From Streptomyces sp. SBT349 (lineage in GTDB: Bacteria; Actinomycetota; Actinomycetes; Streptomycetales; Streptomycetaceae), in NCBI RefSeq assembly GCF_001083795.1, contig NZ_LAVK01000001.1:1-64000 (forward strand): 64,000 nucleotides of DNA, read 5' to 3'. Both the position numbers and the translations under genes were made by a program. The notes below the pieces were generated by a model. The model did no database searches. It was not told the origin of the DNA and saw nothing but the letters and a program-made list of their open reading frames with translations. This document shows positions 19,901-29,158 of the stretch, piece by piece (the stretch's first letter is position 1; each line of letters opens with the position of its first letter).

Positions 19901-21664
19901 ACGGGTGATGTCCTCGATCCGCCAGGACGTGGTGCCGAGCGTGAAGACGTCGCCCACGCGCGACTCGTAGACCATCTCCTCGTCCAGCTCGCCGACCCGG
20001 CCCCCGCCCTTCTGCGGGTCGGCCCCGGCGAGGAAGACGCCGAACAGGCCGCGGTCGGGGATCGTGCCGCCCGAGGTGACGGCGAGCCGCTGGGCGCCGG
20101 GGCGGCCGGTGAGGGTGTGCGCGACGCGGTCCCAGACCAGCCGGGGCCGCAACTCGGCGAAGGCGTCGGACGGATAGCGCCCCGCCAGCATGTCGAGCAC
20201 CGCGTGGTACGCGGACTCGGGCAGGGCGGCGAAAGGCGCGGCCCGCCTGACCAGGGCCAGCAGCTCGTCGACGTCCCAGGTGTCCATGGCGGTCATCGCG
20301 ACGAGCTGCTGGGCCAGGACGTCCAGCGGGTTCGCCGGGACGCGCAGGGACTCGATGGCCCCGGCCCGCATCCGCTCGGTGACCACGGCCGACTGCACCA
20401 GGTCTCCGCGGTACTTGGGGAAGACCACACCGGCCGAGACGGCCCCGACCTGGTGTCCCGCGCGGCCGACCCGCTGGAGTCCGGAGGCCACCGAGGGGGG
20501 CGACTCGACCTGGACGACGAGGTCGACGGAGCCCATGTCGATGCCGAGCTCCAGGCTGGAGGTGGCGACCACGGCGGGCAGCCGCCCGGCCTTGAGGTCC
20601 TCCTCGATCAGGGCGCGCTGCTCCTTGGAGACGGAGCCGTGGTGGGCGCGGGCCAGCACGGGGGCCGCGCCCCTGGCCGCGCCGGAGCCGCCCATCAGCG
20701 CGGCGGGCGCGTGCTCCTCGGGAAGCGTCTCGCCGGTGGCCCGCTCGTGGGCGATCTCGTTCATCCGGTTGCACAGGCGCTCGGCGAGCCGGCGGGAGTT
20801 CGAGAAGACGATCGTGGAGCGGTGGGCCTGCACGAGGTCGACGATGCGCTCCTCCACCGAGGGCCAGATCGAGGGCACCTCGCCGGAGCCGGGGGCGTCG
20901 GGCACGGGGGAGCCCCCCAGCTCGCCCATGTCCTCCACCGGCACCACCACGGAGAGCCGGAACTCCTTGGCCGAGGGCGGCTGGACGATCTTCGCCTTGC
21001 GCTGCGGGGAGAGGAAGCGCGCCACCTCGTCCACCGGGCGCACCGTGGCCGAGAGCCCGACGCGCCGGGCGGGCCGGGGCAGCAGGGCGTCCAGCCGCTC
21101 CAGGGTCAGGGCCAGGTGGGCGCCGCGCTTGGTGCCCGCCACGGCGTGCACTTCGTCCACGATGACCGTCTCCACCCCGGCCAGGGACTCCCTGGCCGCG
21201 GAGGTCAGCATGAGGAAGAGCGACTCGGGGGTGGTGATCAGGATGTCCGGTGGGCGCCTGACCAGGGAGCGGCGCTCGGCCGCGGGGGTGTCGCCGGTGC
21301 GGATGCCGACCCTGATCTCGGGCTCGGGCAGGCCCATGCGCACCGACTCCTGCCGGATGCCGGTCAGGGGACTGCGCAGATTCCGCTCGACGTCGACGGC
21401 CAGGGCCTTCAGCGGCGAGACATACAGGACCCGGCACCGCTTGTGCGCCTCGGCGGGCGGGGGCGCGGAGGCGAGCCGGTCGAGCGAGGCGAGGAAGGCG
21501 GCGAGGGTCTTGCCCGACCCGGTCGGCGCGACGACCAGCGCGTCCGCCTCCTCGGCGATGGCCTGCCAGGCCCCGACCTGCGCGGCCGTGGGCGCCTGGA
21601 AGGCGCGCGAGAACCAGGCCCGGGTCGCCGGGGAGAAGGCGTCGAGTGCCGAGAGTGGGTCCAT
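16997..21664 (-). CDS. lhr: ATP-dependent helicase Lhr
   Basis: A 1555-aa superfamily 2 DNA repair helicase. Motif I is APTGSGKT (~residue 45), motif II DEVHAVAG, with further motifs SATVRP and the helicase-C block LELGIDMGSVDLVVQVESP ... QRVGRAGH. The Lhr core (winged helix and beta-sheet, to ~870) is followed by the long C-terminal domain typical of actinobacterial full-length Lhr. Start ATG 21664 gives MDPLSALDAFSPATR, the usual N-terminus; longer in-frame starts lie in low-quality sequence. It diverges from the DUF3046 gene over 102 bp. Confidence 0.92.
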   Translation of the reverse strand: MDPLSALDAFSPATRAWFSRAFQAPTAAQVGAWQAIAEEADALVVAPTGSGKTLAAFLASLDRLASAPPPAEAHKRCRVLYVSPLKALAVDVERNLRSPLTGIRQESVRMGLPEPEIRVGIRTGDTPAAERRSLVRRPPDILITTPESLFLMLTSAARESLAGVETVIVDEVHAVAGTKRGAHLALTLERLDALLPRPARRVGLSATVRPVDEVARFLSPQRKAKIVQPPSAKEFRLSVVVPVEDMGELGGSPVPDAPGSGEVPSIWPSVEERIVDLVQAHRSTIVFSNSRRLAERLCNRMNEIAHERATGETLPEEHAPAALMGGSGAARGAAPVLARAHHGSVSKEQRALIEEDLKAGRLPAVVATSSLELGIDMGSVDLVVQVESPPSVASGLQRVGRAGHQVGAVSAGVVFPKYRGDLVQSAVVTERMRAGAIESLRVPANPLDVLAQQLVAMTAMDTWDVDELLALVRRAAPFAALPESAYHAVLDMLAGRYPSDAFAELRPRLVWDRVAHTLTGRPGAQRLAVTSGGTIPDRGLFGVFLAGADPQKGGGRVGELDEEMVYESRVGDVFTLGTTSWRIEDITRDRVLVTPAPGVPGRLPFWKGDQLGRPLELGRALGAFLREIGGLDPEAARARLATAGLDAWAVDNVLAYLDEQRRACGHVPDDRTIVVERFRDELGDWRVVVHSPFGAQVHAPWALALGARLTERFGLDAQVLHADDGIVLRLPDADLLAADSGFDPDALGPASGPADAAFDDASAPVGVGDVLFDAAEVDQLVTDQVGGSALFAARFRECAARALLLPRRDPGRRTPLWQQRQRAHQLLSVAAEFGSFPIVLEAVRECLQDVFDVPGLTELMGDIEARRVRLVEVTTREPSPFARSLLFGYVAQYLYEGDSPLAERRAAALSLDSRLLSELLGRAELRELLDPGVLAQLERELRWLTEERRVKDAEGVADLLRVLGPVTDEELAERGARPEWAAELAGARRALRIRLAGRDHWAAIEDAGRLRDALGAALPVGVPEAFTEPVGDPLGDLLARYARTHGPFTSAQAAARLGLGAAVADGALHRLAAEGRLVQGEFRPGGVGHEWCDHTVLRRLRRRSLAALREELEPVPPTALAAFLPQWQHVSGTGRGGLRGIDGLVRAIEQLQGTPVPASALERLVLPSRVSGYAPPLLDELTASGEVIWAGAGALPGKDGWVALYPADTAPLLLPPPHPLELSPLHRAVLDTLSGGYGLFFRQIAEQVRAAGQDVRDAALTDAVWELAWSGRLTNDTLGPLRALLGSGRTAGSVAHRARRTAPRGRYGSLAIGGGRAPAPRNGPPTVGGRWSLPPVPEADPTLRAHALARTLLDRHGVVTRGAVTAEGVTGGFSAAYRVLSAFEDSGQARRGYVVEGLGAAQFAVDGAVDRLRAISTAAERGAAPGGTQALVLAAADPANAFGAALPWPEPPAGATHKPGRKAGALVVLVEGRLALYLERGGRTLLAWPGEEAETAEDSLRAAAEGLARVARDGALGSLTVERVNGSPVLADPAWTGLLETAGFHATPRGLRLRP

Positions 21665-21766
21665 GCCACCATCGTGCACCCCGCGACTGACAGGCGGGCG
21701 GGCCGGCGAGTGGCGGGCCGAAGGGTGGCGGGCCGAGGGGCGGCGGGGCGGCGGGATACTGGGGAC

Positions 21767-21961
21767 ATGCGGTTGACGGACTTCTGGGAGCGGATGAACG
21801 AGCACTTCGGTGCGCCCTACGCGGACTCCTTCGCCCGGGACCATGTGATGTCCGAGCTCGGCGGGCGGACGGTCTGTGAGGCACTGGACGCGGGCTGGGA
21901 CGCCAAGGACGTCTGGCGGGCGGTCTGCACGGCCTTCGAGGTGCCCTCTCACCTGCGGTGA
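21767..21961 (+). CDS. DUF3046 protein
   Basis: A 64-aa acidic protein (MRLTDFWERMNEHFG...) of the DUF3046 family, found beside recA across actinobacteria. Function is unknown. GATACT lies at 21755-21760, 6 nt before the ATG, suggesting a leaderless mRNA. It ends 162 bp before recA and could be partly co-transcribed with it. The sequence is complete, with no known catalytic motif. Confidence 0.85.
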   Translation: MRLTDFWERMNEHFGAPYADSFARDHVMSELGGRTVCEALDAGWDAKDVWRAVCTAFEVPSHLR

Positions 21962-22010
21962 CGCGGCTGATCTGCGCTTTTCTGAGATCCCCACAGATCA
22001 CGGGAGTCAC

Positions 22011-22040
22011 TTGACACGCAAATCGAACAGCCATTCTCAT
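22011..22040 (+). promoter_or_regulatory. recA promoter with SOS (LexA-type) operator
   Basis: A perfect -35 TTGACA at 22011-22016, with a -10 candidate TCTCAT at 22035-22040. Between them, at 22023-22036, is TCGAACAGCCATTC, a near match to the Gram-positive SOS box GAACNNNNGTTC with one changed base in the right arm. The same imperfect type (GAAC-N4-ATTC) is described for Streptomyces recA. LexA bound here would block RNA polymerase. Confidence 0.75.
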
Positions 22041-22123
22041 GGAAGGGCAATCGGCGATTGTCAGTGGCGGGCGCTAGCGTCCGTGATGTGAAGCGATCTA
22101 ATCAGACGGACCGGGTGGCACCC

Positions 22124-23287
<1,164 letters not shown>

Positions 23288-23289
23288 CG

Positions 23290-23913
23290 GTGACCCGGCG
23301 CAGCGAATGGCCGGAGCGCCCGGCACCCCAGGACAGCGGTGGCCCCTTTGCGTCGAGGGCCGGTGAGGGGCCACCGCGCGCACCACGGGACCCGGTCGAG
23401 CGGGCGCGGGCGATCTGCCTGCGCCTGCTCACCGGGACCCCGCGCACCCGGCGGCAGCTGACGGACGCCCTGCGCAAGCGGGAGATCCCCGAGGAAGCGA
23501 TCACGGAAGTCCTCGACCGCTTCGAGGAGGCCGGGCTCATCGACGATGCCGCGTTCGCGGCGGCGTGGGTCGAGTCCCGGCACCACGGGCGGGGTCTGGC
23601 GCGCACCTCCCTCGCCCGCGAGCTGCGGACCAAGGGGGTGGCGGCGCCGGTGATCGCGGAGGCGGTCGCCCAGCTCGACCCGGAGCGCGAGGAGGAGACC
23701 GCCCGAGCCCTGGTGGAGCGCAGGCTGCGTTCCACGCGGGGCGTCGAGCCGGTGAAGCGGCTGCGGCGGCTGGTCGCCATGCTGGCGAGGAAGGGCTACG
23801 CGGAGGAGCTGGCGCTGCGGGTGGTCCGCGAGGCGCTCGCGGCACAGGCCGCCGACGGCGGCACGGAGACGGGCGGCCCGGGTCCGGACGGGGAGCGGGA
23901 CGGGGCGTTCTAG
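23290..23913 (+). CDS. recX: RecA regulator RecX
   Basis: A 207-aa all-helical protein that binds RecA filaments and limits their activity. It shows the three RecX repeats from ~40 to 185 (for example EAGLIDDAAFAAAWVESR and KGVAAPVIAEAV). The N-terminal ~35 residues and the Gly/Asp-rich tail are extra. GTG 23290 lies 3 nt after the recA stop without its own clear ribosome binding site, so translation is probably coupled. Its stop codon overlaps the opposing monooxygenase stop by four bases. Confidence 0.92.
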   Translation: MTRRSEWPERPAPQDSGGPFASRAGEGPPRAPRDPVERARAICLRLLTGTPRTRRQLTDALRKREIPEEAITEVLDRFEEAGLIDDAAFAAAWVESRHHGRGLARTSLARELRTKGVAAPVIAEAVAQLDPEREEETARALVERRLRSTRGVEPVKRLRRLVAMLARKGYAEELALRVVREALAAQAADGGTETGGPGPDGERDGAF

Positions 23914-25478
23914 CGCGCCGGTTCGGGCTCCTCGGTCCTGCCGCGCAGGACGGCCACGCAGGCACGGAGGGACTGCTGGTCGGCGCCCGGGAGGGCGGCG
24001 GCGAGGTGGCCGTCCGGGCGGACCACCAGCAGGGTGTGCGCACCGGCCCCGGGATACTCCTCGGTCACCAGCAGCTCCGCGGGCAGCGGCAGGGTGTTCG
24101 CCGTCGCGGCCAGCTCGGGCATCAGCCCGGCCGTCAGCCAGTGCCTGGCGTCCCACACCCGCGCCCCCGGCGCGGTCAGGACCAGCAGCAGCGGGCCGCC
24201 GAGCCGGTCCCGCAGCCGCCCCAGGTCCCCCTCCAGGGTGATCACCGGCACGTCGGCGACCGGCGCGCCGGTCGCCGTCTCGGTGACCGCGGCCCGGCGC
24301 GGGGCGCAGGCGATGGGGGAGGAGCCGTACCGCGGCGGGGCGCCCAGGGCGCCCCGGCCCAGGTGGCTGTCGGCGAGCAGCGTCAGCCTGCCGCCGCCCC
24401 GGGCCGCGAGCCGCGTGGTCAGCCCGCCCCGGCCGCGCACCAGCGGAAGTGCCTGGTCGACGGCGCGCAGCCGGGCGCCGACGGCGATGCGCCGCTCCGC
24501 CTGGTAGCTGTCGAGCAGGGAGTCGGCGTCGCCCTCGTGGCAGGCGACGGCGAGCTTCCAGGCCAGGTTGTCGGCGTCGCGCAGGCCCTCGGCGACCTGC
24601 TGGGTGCCGAGCGCGCCGAGCAGGTGGGCCGCGTCGCCCGCCAGGAAGGCGCGCCCCGAACGCCAGCCGCGGGCCAGCCGCTGATGGCAGACGTGCACGC
24701 CGGTGTCGAGGAGCTCATGGGGCGGCAGGTCCCCGCCGTGCCAGGCCGCCAGGGTGGTGTGCACCCGCTCCAGCAGGGCGTCGGGGGTGACCAGCCCGTT
24801 GTCCGGGGGCAGCGGCCAGTCGAGCCGCCACCGGTCCCCCGCCAGCGGCCGGGCCGTGACCTCGCCGGCCGGAAGCCCGCGGTGCAGCCCGGCCTCGTCC
24901 GGCCAGGGCAGCTCGGCGCCGACGGCCGCCACCGCGAACCGTTCGACCCCGGTGCGGCCGGGGAAGGGGATCCGCAGCAGCTTCCGCACGGTGGAGCGGG
25001 GCCCGTCGCAGCCGACGAGGTGGCTGCCGCGCCACTGCCGGGTCAGGTCGGGCCGCCCCTCGGGCGCGTGGGCGACGGAGTGCGCGAGCACCTCGTGCTC
25101 GCGCTGCTCCAGGTCGGTGATCCGGTGGCCCCTGGCGATCCGGACCAGCTCCTGCCGCGCCACCGCGTCCCGCAGCGCCCGCTCCAGGGCGTGCTGCGGG
25201 ACATGGCGCGGGGCCGCTTCCGGGTCGAGCCGCTCGTGCAGCACGGTCCTGCCCCGCTGCGTGGACCGCCAGGCGGTCCACGCCGGGGCGTGCCCGCCGG
25301 TCCCCGGCATCCCGGCCCAGTGGGCGATGTCGTGCGGCAGCACGCAGGTGCGGGCGAGGCGCACGGGGGGCGGTCCCTGGGCGCCGTCGAGCACGACGGT
25401 CGGGACTCCGTGCCCGGCCAGGGCAAGCGCCAGCGCGAGCCCCACGGGGCCCGCGCCGGCGATGATCACGGGCAGCAC
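23910..25478 (-). CDS. FAD-dependent aromatic-ring-hydroxylase-like monooxygenase
   Basis: A 522-aa class A flavoprotein monooxygenase of the PHBH fold. It has the dinucleotide-binding GAGPVG (8-13), a second FAD/NADPH motif GCDGPRSTVR, and the GD motif FLAGDAAHLLGALG followed by DADNLAWKLA. The C-terminal ~120 residues resemble the thioredoxin-like tail of this family. The histidine-rich RHPPTGG stretch common after GDAAH is changed to LLGALGT. Start GTG 25478 is chosen just ahead of the FAD fold and lacks a clear ribosome binding site. It is on the same strand as gluABCD, 83 bp downstream. The substrate cannot be deduced. Confidence 0.75.
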   Translation of the reverse strand: MLPVIIAGAGPVGLALALALAGHGVPTVVLDGAQGPPPVRLARTCVLPHDIAHWAGMPGTGGHAPAWTAWRSTQRGRTVLHERLDPEAAPRHVPQHALERALRDAVARQELVRIARGHRITDLEQREHEVLAHSVAHAPEGRPDLTRQWRGSHLVGCDGPRSTVRKLLRIPFPGRTGVERFAVAAVGAELPWPDEAGLHRGLPAGEVTARPLAGDRWRLDWPLPPDNGLVTPDALLERVHTTLAAWHGGDLPPHELLDTGVHVCHQRLARGWRSGRAFLAGDAAHLLGALGTQQVAEGLRDADNLAWKLAVACHEGDADSLLDSYQAERRIAVGARLRAVDQALPLVRGRGGLTTRLAARGGGRLTLLADSHLGRGALGAPPRYGSSPIACAPRRAAVTETATGAPVADVPVITLEGDLGRLRDRLGGPLLLVLTAPGARVWDARHWLTAGLMPELAATANTLPLPAELLVTEEYPGAGAHTLLVVRPDGHLAAALPGADQQSLRACVAVLRGRTEEPEPAR

Positions 25479-25561
25479 AGCATGTATGCAACGGCAGCGG
25501 GAATCGGGCGTCAAGTCGGCCCCTCGGCGGGCCGGTTGCGCCGGGCCCCGACGGCCGGCCC

Positions 25562-26464
25562 TTACCGGGGGCCGCCGGGCCCCTGTACCTCGCCGCCGGC
25601 GTTCATCTCCTCGGTCACGGTGGTGGAGAGCACGGCGCCCGTGCCGCGCTTGCCGCGCCTGATCCGGTTCTCCAGCCAGCTCGCGAAGCTGGTCAGCAGG
25701 AAGTTCAGCAGGACGTAGATCACGCCGACCACGGCGAAGGCGGCCAGCAGGTTGGCGAAGTTGCCGTCGATGAGGCCGACGCTGCCCATCAGCTCGTCGT
25801 AGCTCAGGATCGCGCCGCCGAGCGCGGTGTCCTTGACGATGACGACCAGCTGGCTGACGATCGCCGGCAGCATCGCGGTGACCGCCTGGGGCAGCAGCAC
25901 GAAGACCATGAGCTGCCCCTTGCGCATGCCGATCGCCTTGGCCGCGTCCGTCTGCCCCCGGGGCAGCGAGAGCACGCCGGCGCGCACGACCTCGGCCAGC
26001 ACCGAGGCGTTGTACAGGACCAGGCCCGTCACCACCGCGTACAGCGGCCGCACGTCGCGGTCGATGTCGGTCCACATGGCGTACGCCTCGTTGGCGAACA
26101 GCATCAGCAGCAGCACGGGGATCGCGCGGAAGAACTCGACCACGGCGCCCGCGGGGACCCGCACCCAGGCGTGCTCGGAGAGCCGGCCGATGCCCAGCAC
26201 CGCGCCCAGCGGGAGCGCGATCACCATGGAGAGGGCCGCCGCCGTGAGAGTGCCCTCGATGCCGGGCAGGATGAAGGTCGTCCACACGTTGCTCTGGGTG
26301 AACGGCTCCCACTTCTCCCAGGCCAGCTGGCCCTTCTCGTCCAGGACGCCCAGCACCCACCAGGCCCCCAGCGCGAGCACGACGAGGAAGACGACGGCGA
26401 TGAGGAGATTCCGCCGCCGGGCGCGCGGCCCGGGGGCGTCGTAGAGAACGGAGAGGTTGCTCAT
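25562..26464 (-). CDS. gluD: Glutamate ABC transporter permease GluD
   Basis: A 300-aa inner-membrane permease of the HisM family with a cytoplasmic N-terminal tail, five to six hydrophobic helices and the EAA loop (AKAIGMRKGQLMVFVLLPQA). Its ATG overlaps the gluC stop by 4 bp. It is the last transporter gene of a gluABCD-type operon. The C-terminus ends in a short basic then Gly-rich tail. Confidence 0.88.
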   Translation of the reverse strand: MSNLSVLYDAPGPRARRRNLLIAVVFLVVLALGAWWVLGVLDEKGQLAWEKWEPFTQSNVWTTFILPGIEGTLTAAALSMVIALPLGAVLGIGRLSEHAWVRVPAGAVVEFFRAIPVLLLMLFANEAYAMWTDIDRDVRPLYAVVTGLVLYNASVLAEVVRAGVLSLPRGQTDAAKAIGMRKGQLMVFVLLPQAVTAMLPAIVSQLVVIVKDTALGGAILSYDELMGSVGLIDGNFANLLAAFAVVGVIYVLLNFLLTSFASWLENRIRRGKRGTGAVLSTTVTEEMNAGGEVQGPGGPR

Positions 26465-27135
26465 CGCTTCACCGCCACGCGCTTGGCCACCCAGCCGAGG
26501 GCGAGCCCCGTCGGCAGCGTGAGAACGATGAATCCGAAGGCGAACAGGAGCGCGATCGGTATCAGCTGGGCCTCTTTCTCGATCATGTCCCGCATCAGCA
26601 GGGCGGCCTCCGCGACGCCGATGGCCGCCGCCACCGTGGTGTTCTTGGTGAGGGCGATCAGCACGTTCGCCAGCGGCGCGACCACCGACCTGAACGCCTG
26701 GGGGAGCACGATCAGCGTCAGCACCTGCGTGAAGTTGAGCCCGAGCGCCCGCGCCGCCTCGGCCTGGCCGACCGGCACCGTGTTGATCCCGGACCGCAGC
26801 GCCTCACAGACGAAGGTCGAGGTGTAGAGGACGAACCCGAGGACGGCCAGCCGGAAGGAGAGGCTGTCGGTGCCGAAGTCGGCCCACAGCGTCATGCCCA
26901 GCGTGTAGGCGAGGAGCTGCGAGCAGCCCACGATGATCAGCGTCAGCGGGGTGTTGCGGACGATGTGCACGTAGGCGGTGCCGAACGCCCGCATGATCGG
27001 GACCGGGCTGACGCGCATCCCGGCGAGGACCGTTCCCCATATGAGGGACCCGATCCCGGAGAGGACGGTGAGCTGCACCGTCGTCCAGAACGCTCCGAAC
27101 AGGTCATACCTGTCGAGGTCAAGGAAGTCGAACAC
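26461..27135 (-). CDS. gluC: Glutamate ABC transporter permease GluC
   Basis: A 224-aa permease, shorter partner of GluD, with five hydrophobic helices and an EAA-type loop (ARALGLNFTQVLTLIVLPQAF). It begins MFDFLDLDRYDLFGAFWTT. It lies 104 bp downstream of gluB, across a strong hairpin, and overlaps gluD by 4 bp. GluC and GluD should form the heterodimeric channel energised by GluA. Confidence 0.88.
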   Translation of the reverse strand: MFDFLDLDRYDLFGAFWTTVQLTVLSGIGSLIWGTVLAGMRVSPVPIMRAFGTAYVHIVRNTPLTLIIVGCSQLLAYTLGMTLWADFGTDSLSFRLAVLGFVLYTSTFVCEALRSGINTVPVGQAEAARALGLNFTQVLTLIVLPQAFRSVVAPLANVLIALTKNTTVAAAIGVAEAALLMRDMIEKEAQLIPIALLFAFGFIVLTLPTGLALGWVAKRVAVKR

Positions 27136-27182
27136 GGAATCTCGCAGTCTCGCCTAGCGGAGGGCGGATGGCGGAAAGGGGT

Positions 27183-27217
27183 GTGGCGCGCCGCCCCGCC
27201 TCGGGGCGGCGCGCCAC
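27183..27217 (-). terminator. Strong hairpin between gluB and gluC
   Basis: A perfect 15-bp inverted repeat (arms 27183-27197 and 27203-27217, arm GTGGCGCGCCGCCCC) with a 5-nt loop in the 104-bp gap between gluB and gluC. There is no T run, so it is more likely an mRNA-stabilising or partial-attenuation structure than a full terminator. It would allow more binding protein than permease. Confidence 0.6.
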
Positions 27218-27239
27218 CTGGGCCCTGAGCGGGCCAGGG

Positions 27240-28049
27240 TCAGGGACGCGCCCCGATCTCGGGGGCGGGGTCGGCCTCGTAGCCGGCCGGGCCGAAGTGC
27301 TCCTCGACCAGCTCGGCCCAGGTGCCGTCCTCCACCATCTGCTCGATGGCGGCGTTGACGTCCTCCAGGTCCTCGGAGTCCTTGGGCAGGCCGACGCCGT
27401 AGTACTCGTCGCTCAGCTCCAGGCCCGCGAGGGCGAACTTGCCCTGGTGCTCCTCCTGCGCGGCGTAGCCGGCGAGGATGGAGTCGTCGGTGGTCAGCGC
27501 GTCGATGCCGCCGTTCTCCAGGCCGGTGAGGCACTCAGAGTAGGTGTTGAAGTCCTCGAGGGCGGCGTCCGGCGCGAAGTCCTCCTGGACATTCGCGGCG
27601 GAGGTGGAGCCGGCGACCGAGCAGAGCGTCAGGTCGTTGATCGCCTCGGTGCTGGGCACCTCCTCGCCCGCGCGGATCAGGAGGTCCTGGTGGGCGATGA
27701 AGTACGGCCCGGCGAAGTCGACCTGCGCCTCGCGCTCCTCGGTGATCGAGTAGCTGGCGGCGATCATGTCGACGTCCCCGCGCTCCAGCAGCTGCTCGCG
27801 GTCGGGGCTGGGGGCCTCTTCGAACTCGATCTGGTCCTCTTCGTAGCCCAGTTCGCCGGCGATGTAACGGGCGACGTCCACGTCGAAGCCCTCGTAGTCG
27901 CCGTCCTCGGTCAGCAGGCCGAGGCCCGGCTGGTCGAACTTGATGCCGATGACGATGCCTTCGTCGTCACCGCCGCCGCCACAGGCCGTGGCGGTCAGGG
28001 CGAGGGCGACGGCGGAGGCGGCGAGGGCGCTTGCCTTGCGAAGTCTCAT
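27240..28049 (-). CDS. gluB: Glutamate-binding lipoprotein GluB
   Basis: A 269-aa extracytoplasmic solute-binding protein of family 3 (SBP_bac_3). The signal peptide MRLRKASALAASAVALALT ends in a lipobox-like TATAC with lipidated Cys23. The mature chain shows the usual family blocks (GFDVDVARYIAGELG, VDMIAASYSITEEREAQVDF, LTTDDSIL). Start ATG 28049 follows GGGGGAACT by a few bases. It delivers glutamate to GluCD. Confidence 0.9.
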   Translation of the reverse strand: MRLRKASALAASAVALALTATACGGGGDDEGIVIGIKFDQPGLGLLTEDGDYEGFDVDVARYIAGELGYEEDQIEFEEAPSPDREQLLERGDVDMIAASYSITEEREAQVDFAGPYFIAHQDLLIRAGEEVPSTEAINDLTLCSVAGSTSAANVQEDFAPDAALEDFNTYSECLTGLENGGIDALTTDDSILAGYAAQEEHQGKFALAGLELSDEYYGVGLPKDSEDLEDVNAAIEQMVEDGTWAELVEEHFGPAGYEADPAPEIGARP

Positions 28050-28114
28050 GATGGGAGTTCCCCCTTGTTGTCTCTGAGGTATGGAGGTGAACGCGTGCGA
28101 CATGCGGCGGCGCA

Positions 28115-28903
28115 TCAGTGCTGGAGGATCTTCGAAAGGAAGTCCTTCGCGCGGTCGCTCCGCGGGTTGTCGAAGAACTGGTGGGGGTCGGCCTCTTCGA
28201 CGATGCGACCGTCGGCCATGAACACCACGCGGTTGGCGGCGGAGCGGGCGAAGCCCATCTCATGCGTGACCACGACCATGGTCATGCCCTCACGGGCCAG
28301 TTGCTGCATGACTTCGAGGACCTCGTTGATCATCTCGGGGTCCAGTGCCGAGGTGGGCTCGTCGAAGAGCATCACCTTCGGTTCCATGGCGAGGGCGCGG
28401 GCGATCGCCACCCGCTGCTGCTGCCCGCCGGAGAGCTGTGCCGGGTACTTGTCGGCCTGGTTGCCCACGCCCACGCGGTCGAGCAGGGTGTGCGCGCGCT
28501 TCCTGGCGAGCGCCTTGTCCTGGCCGCGGACCTTGATGGGGCCCAGCGCGACGTTGTCCAGGACCGTCTTGTGCGCGAACAGGTTGAAGGACTGGAAGAC
28601 CATGCCCACATCGGCGCGCAGCCGGGCCAGCTCCTTGCCCTCCTCGGGAAGGGGGCGGCCGTCGATGCTGATGCTGCCGTCGTCGATGGTCTCCAGGCGG
28701 TTGATCGCCCGGCACAGCGTGGACTTGCCCGAGCCCGAGGGGCCGATCACGACGACGACCTCGCCGCGCTTGATCGTCAGGTTGATGTCCTGGAGCACGT
28801 GGAGCGCGCCGAAGTGCTTGTTCACGCTGTCCAGGACGACGAGATCATCCGCCGGGGGCGGCACTGCGTCGGCGGCCTCCTTGGCCAGCGGCACATCGCT
28901 CAT
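28115..28903 (-). CDS. gluA: Glutamate ABC transporter ATPase GluA
   Basis: A 262-aa polar amino acid ABC ATPase. Walker A is GPSGSGKST, the Q loop lies near MVFQSFNLF, the signature is LSGGQQQR, and Walker B with the adjacent Glu is [14 protein letters not shown], followed by the switch His in [10 protein letters not shown]. It is the first gene of the operon, divergent from gluR over 255 bp, with a good promoter at 28937-28965. Confidence 0.92.
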   Translation of the reverse strand: MSDVPLAKEAADAVPPPADDLVVLDSVNKHFGALHVLQDINLTIKRGEVVVVIGPSGSGKSTLCRAINRLETIDDGSISIDGRPLPEEGKELARLRADVGMVFQSFNLFAHKTVLDNVALGPIKVRGQDKALARKRAHTLLDRVGVGNQADKYPAQLSGGQQQRVAIARALAMEPKVMLFDEPTSALDPEMINEVLEVMQQLAREGMTMVVVTHEMGFARSAANRVVFMADGRIVEEADPHQFFDNPRSDRAKDFLSKILQH

Positions 28904-28936
28904 CGTGGTCTTGCTCCGTCCTCGTCGGTTGCACGG

Positions 28937-28965
28937 ACCCTAGCCAGCATGGATCACACCGTCAC
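28937..28965 (-). promoter_or_regulatory. Promoter of the gluABCD operon
   Basis: Read on the minus strand: -35 GTGACG (28965-28960), 17-bp spacer, -10 TAGGGT (28942-28937). This would start RNA about 25-30 nt before gluA. The remaining upstream region (to 29158) is where GluR would be expected to bind, but I see no obvious direct repeat there. Confidence 0.55.
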
Positions 28966-29158
28966 CTGATCTGAGGGGAAATTGAGCATAACGATCCGGT
29001 TGCCTCCCAGTTGCGGAGAGTTACTGTCCGTCGCCTGTCGTGAGCGGTGAATAACGGAAGCGTTCAGCTCGTCCCGTTTCCCTTGACGTGGGACGTCCGC
29101 ATCGGGATGGATGCGGAGTGAGCCGGAAAGCCGGAAAGGCCGGAGAGGAAGCCGCGGG

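Noticed and set aside
17030-21961. A 1643-codon open frame opposite lhr
   Set aside because: Antisense to complete helicase motifs; composition is low-complexity and matches nothing.
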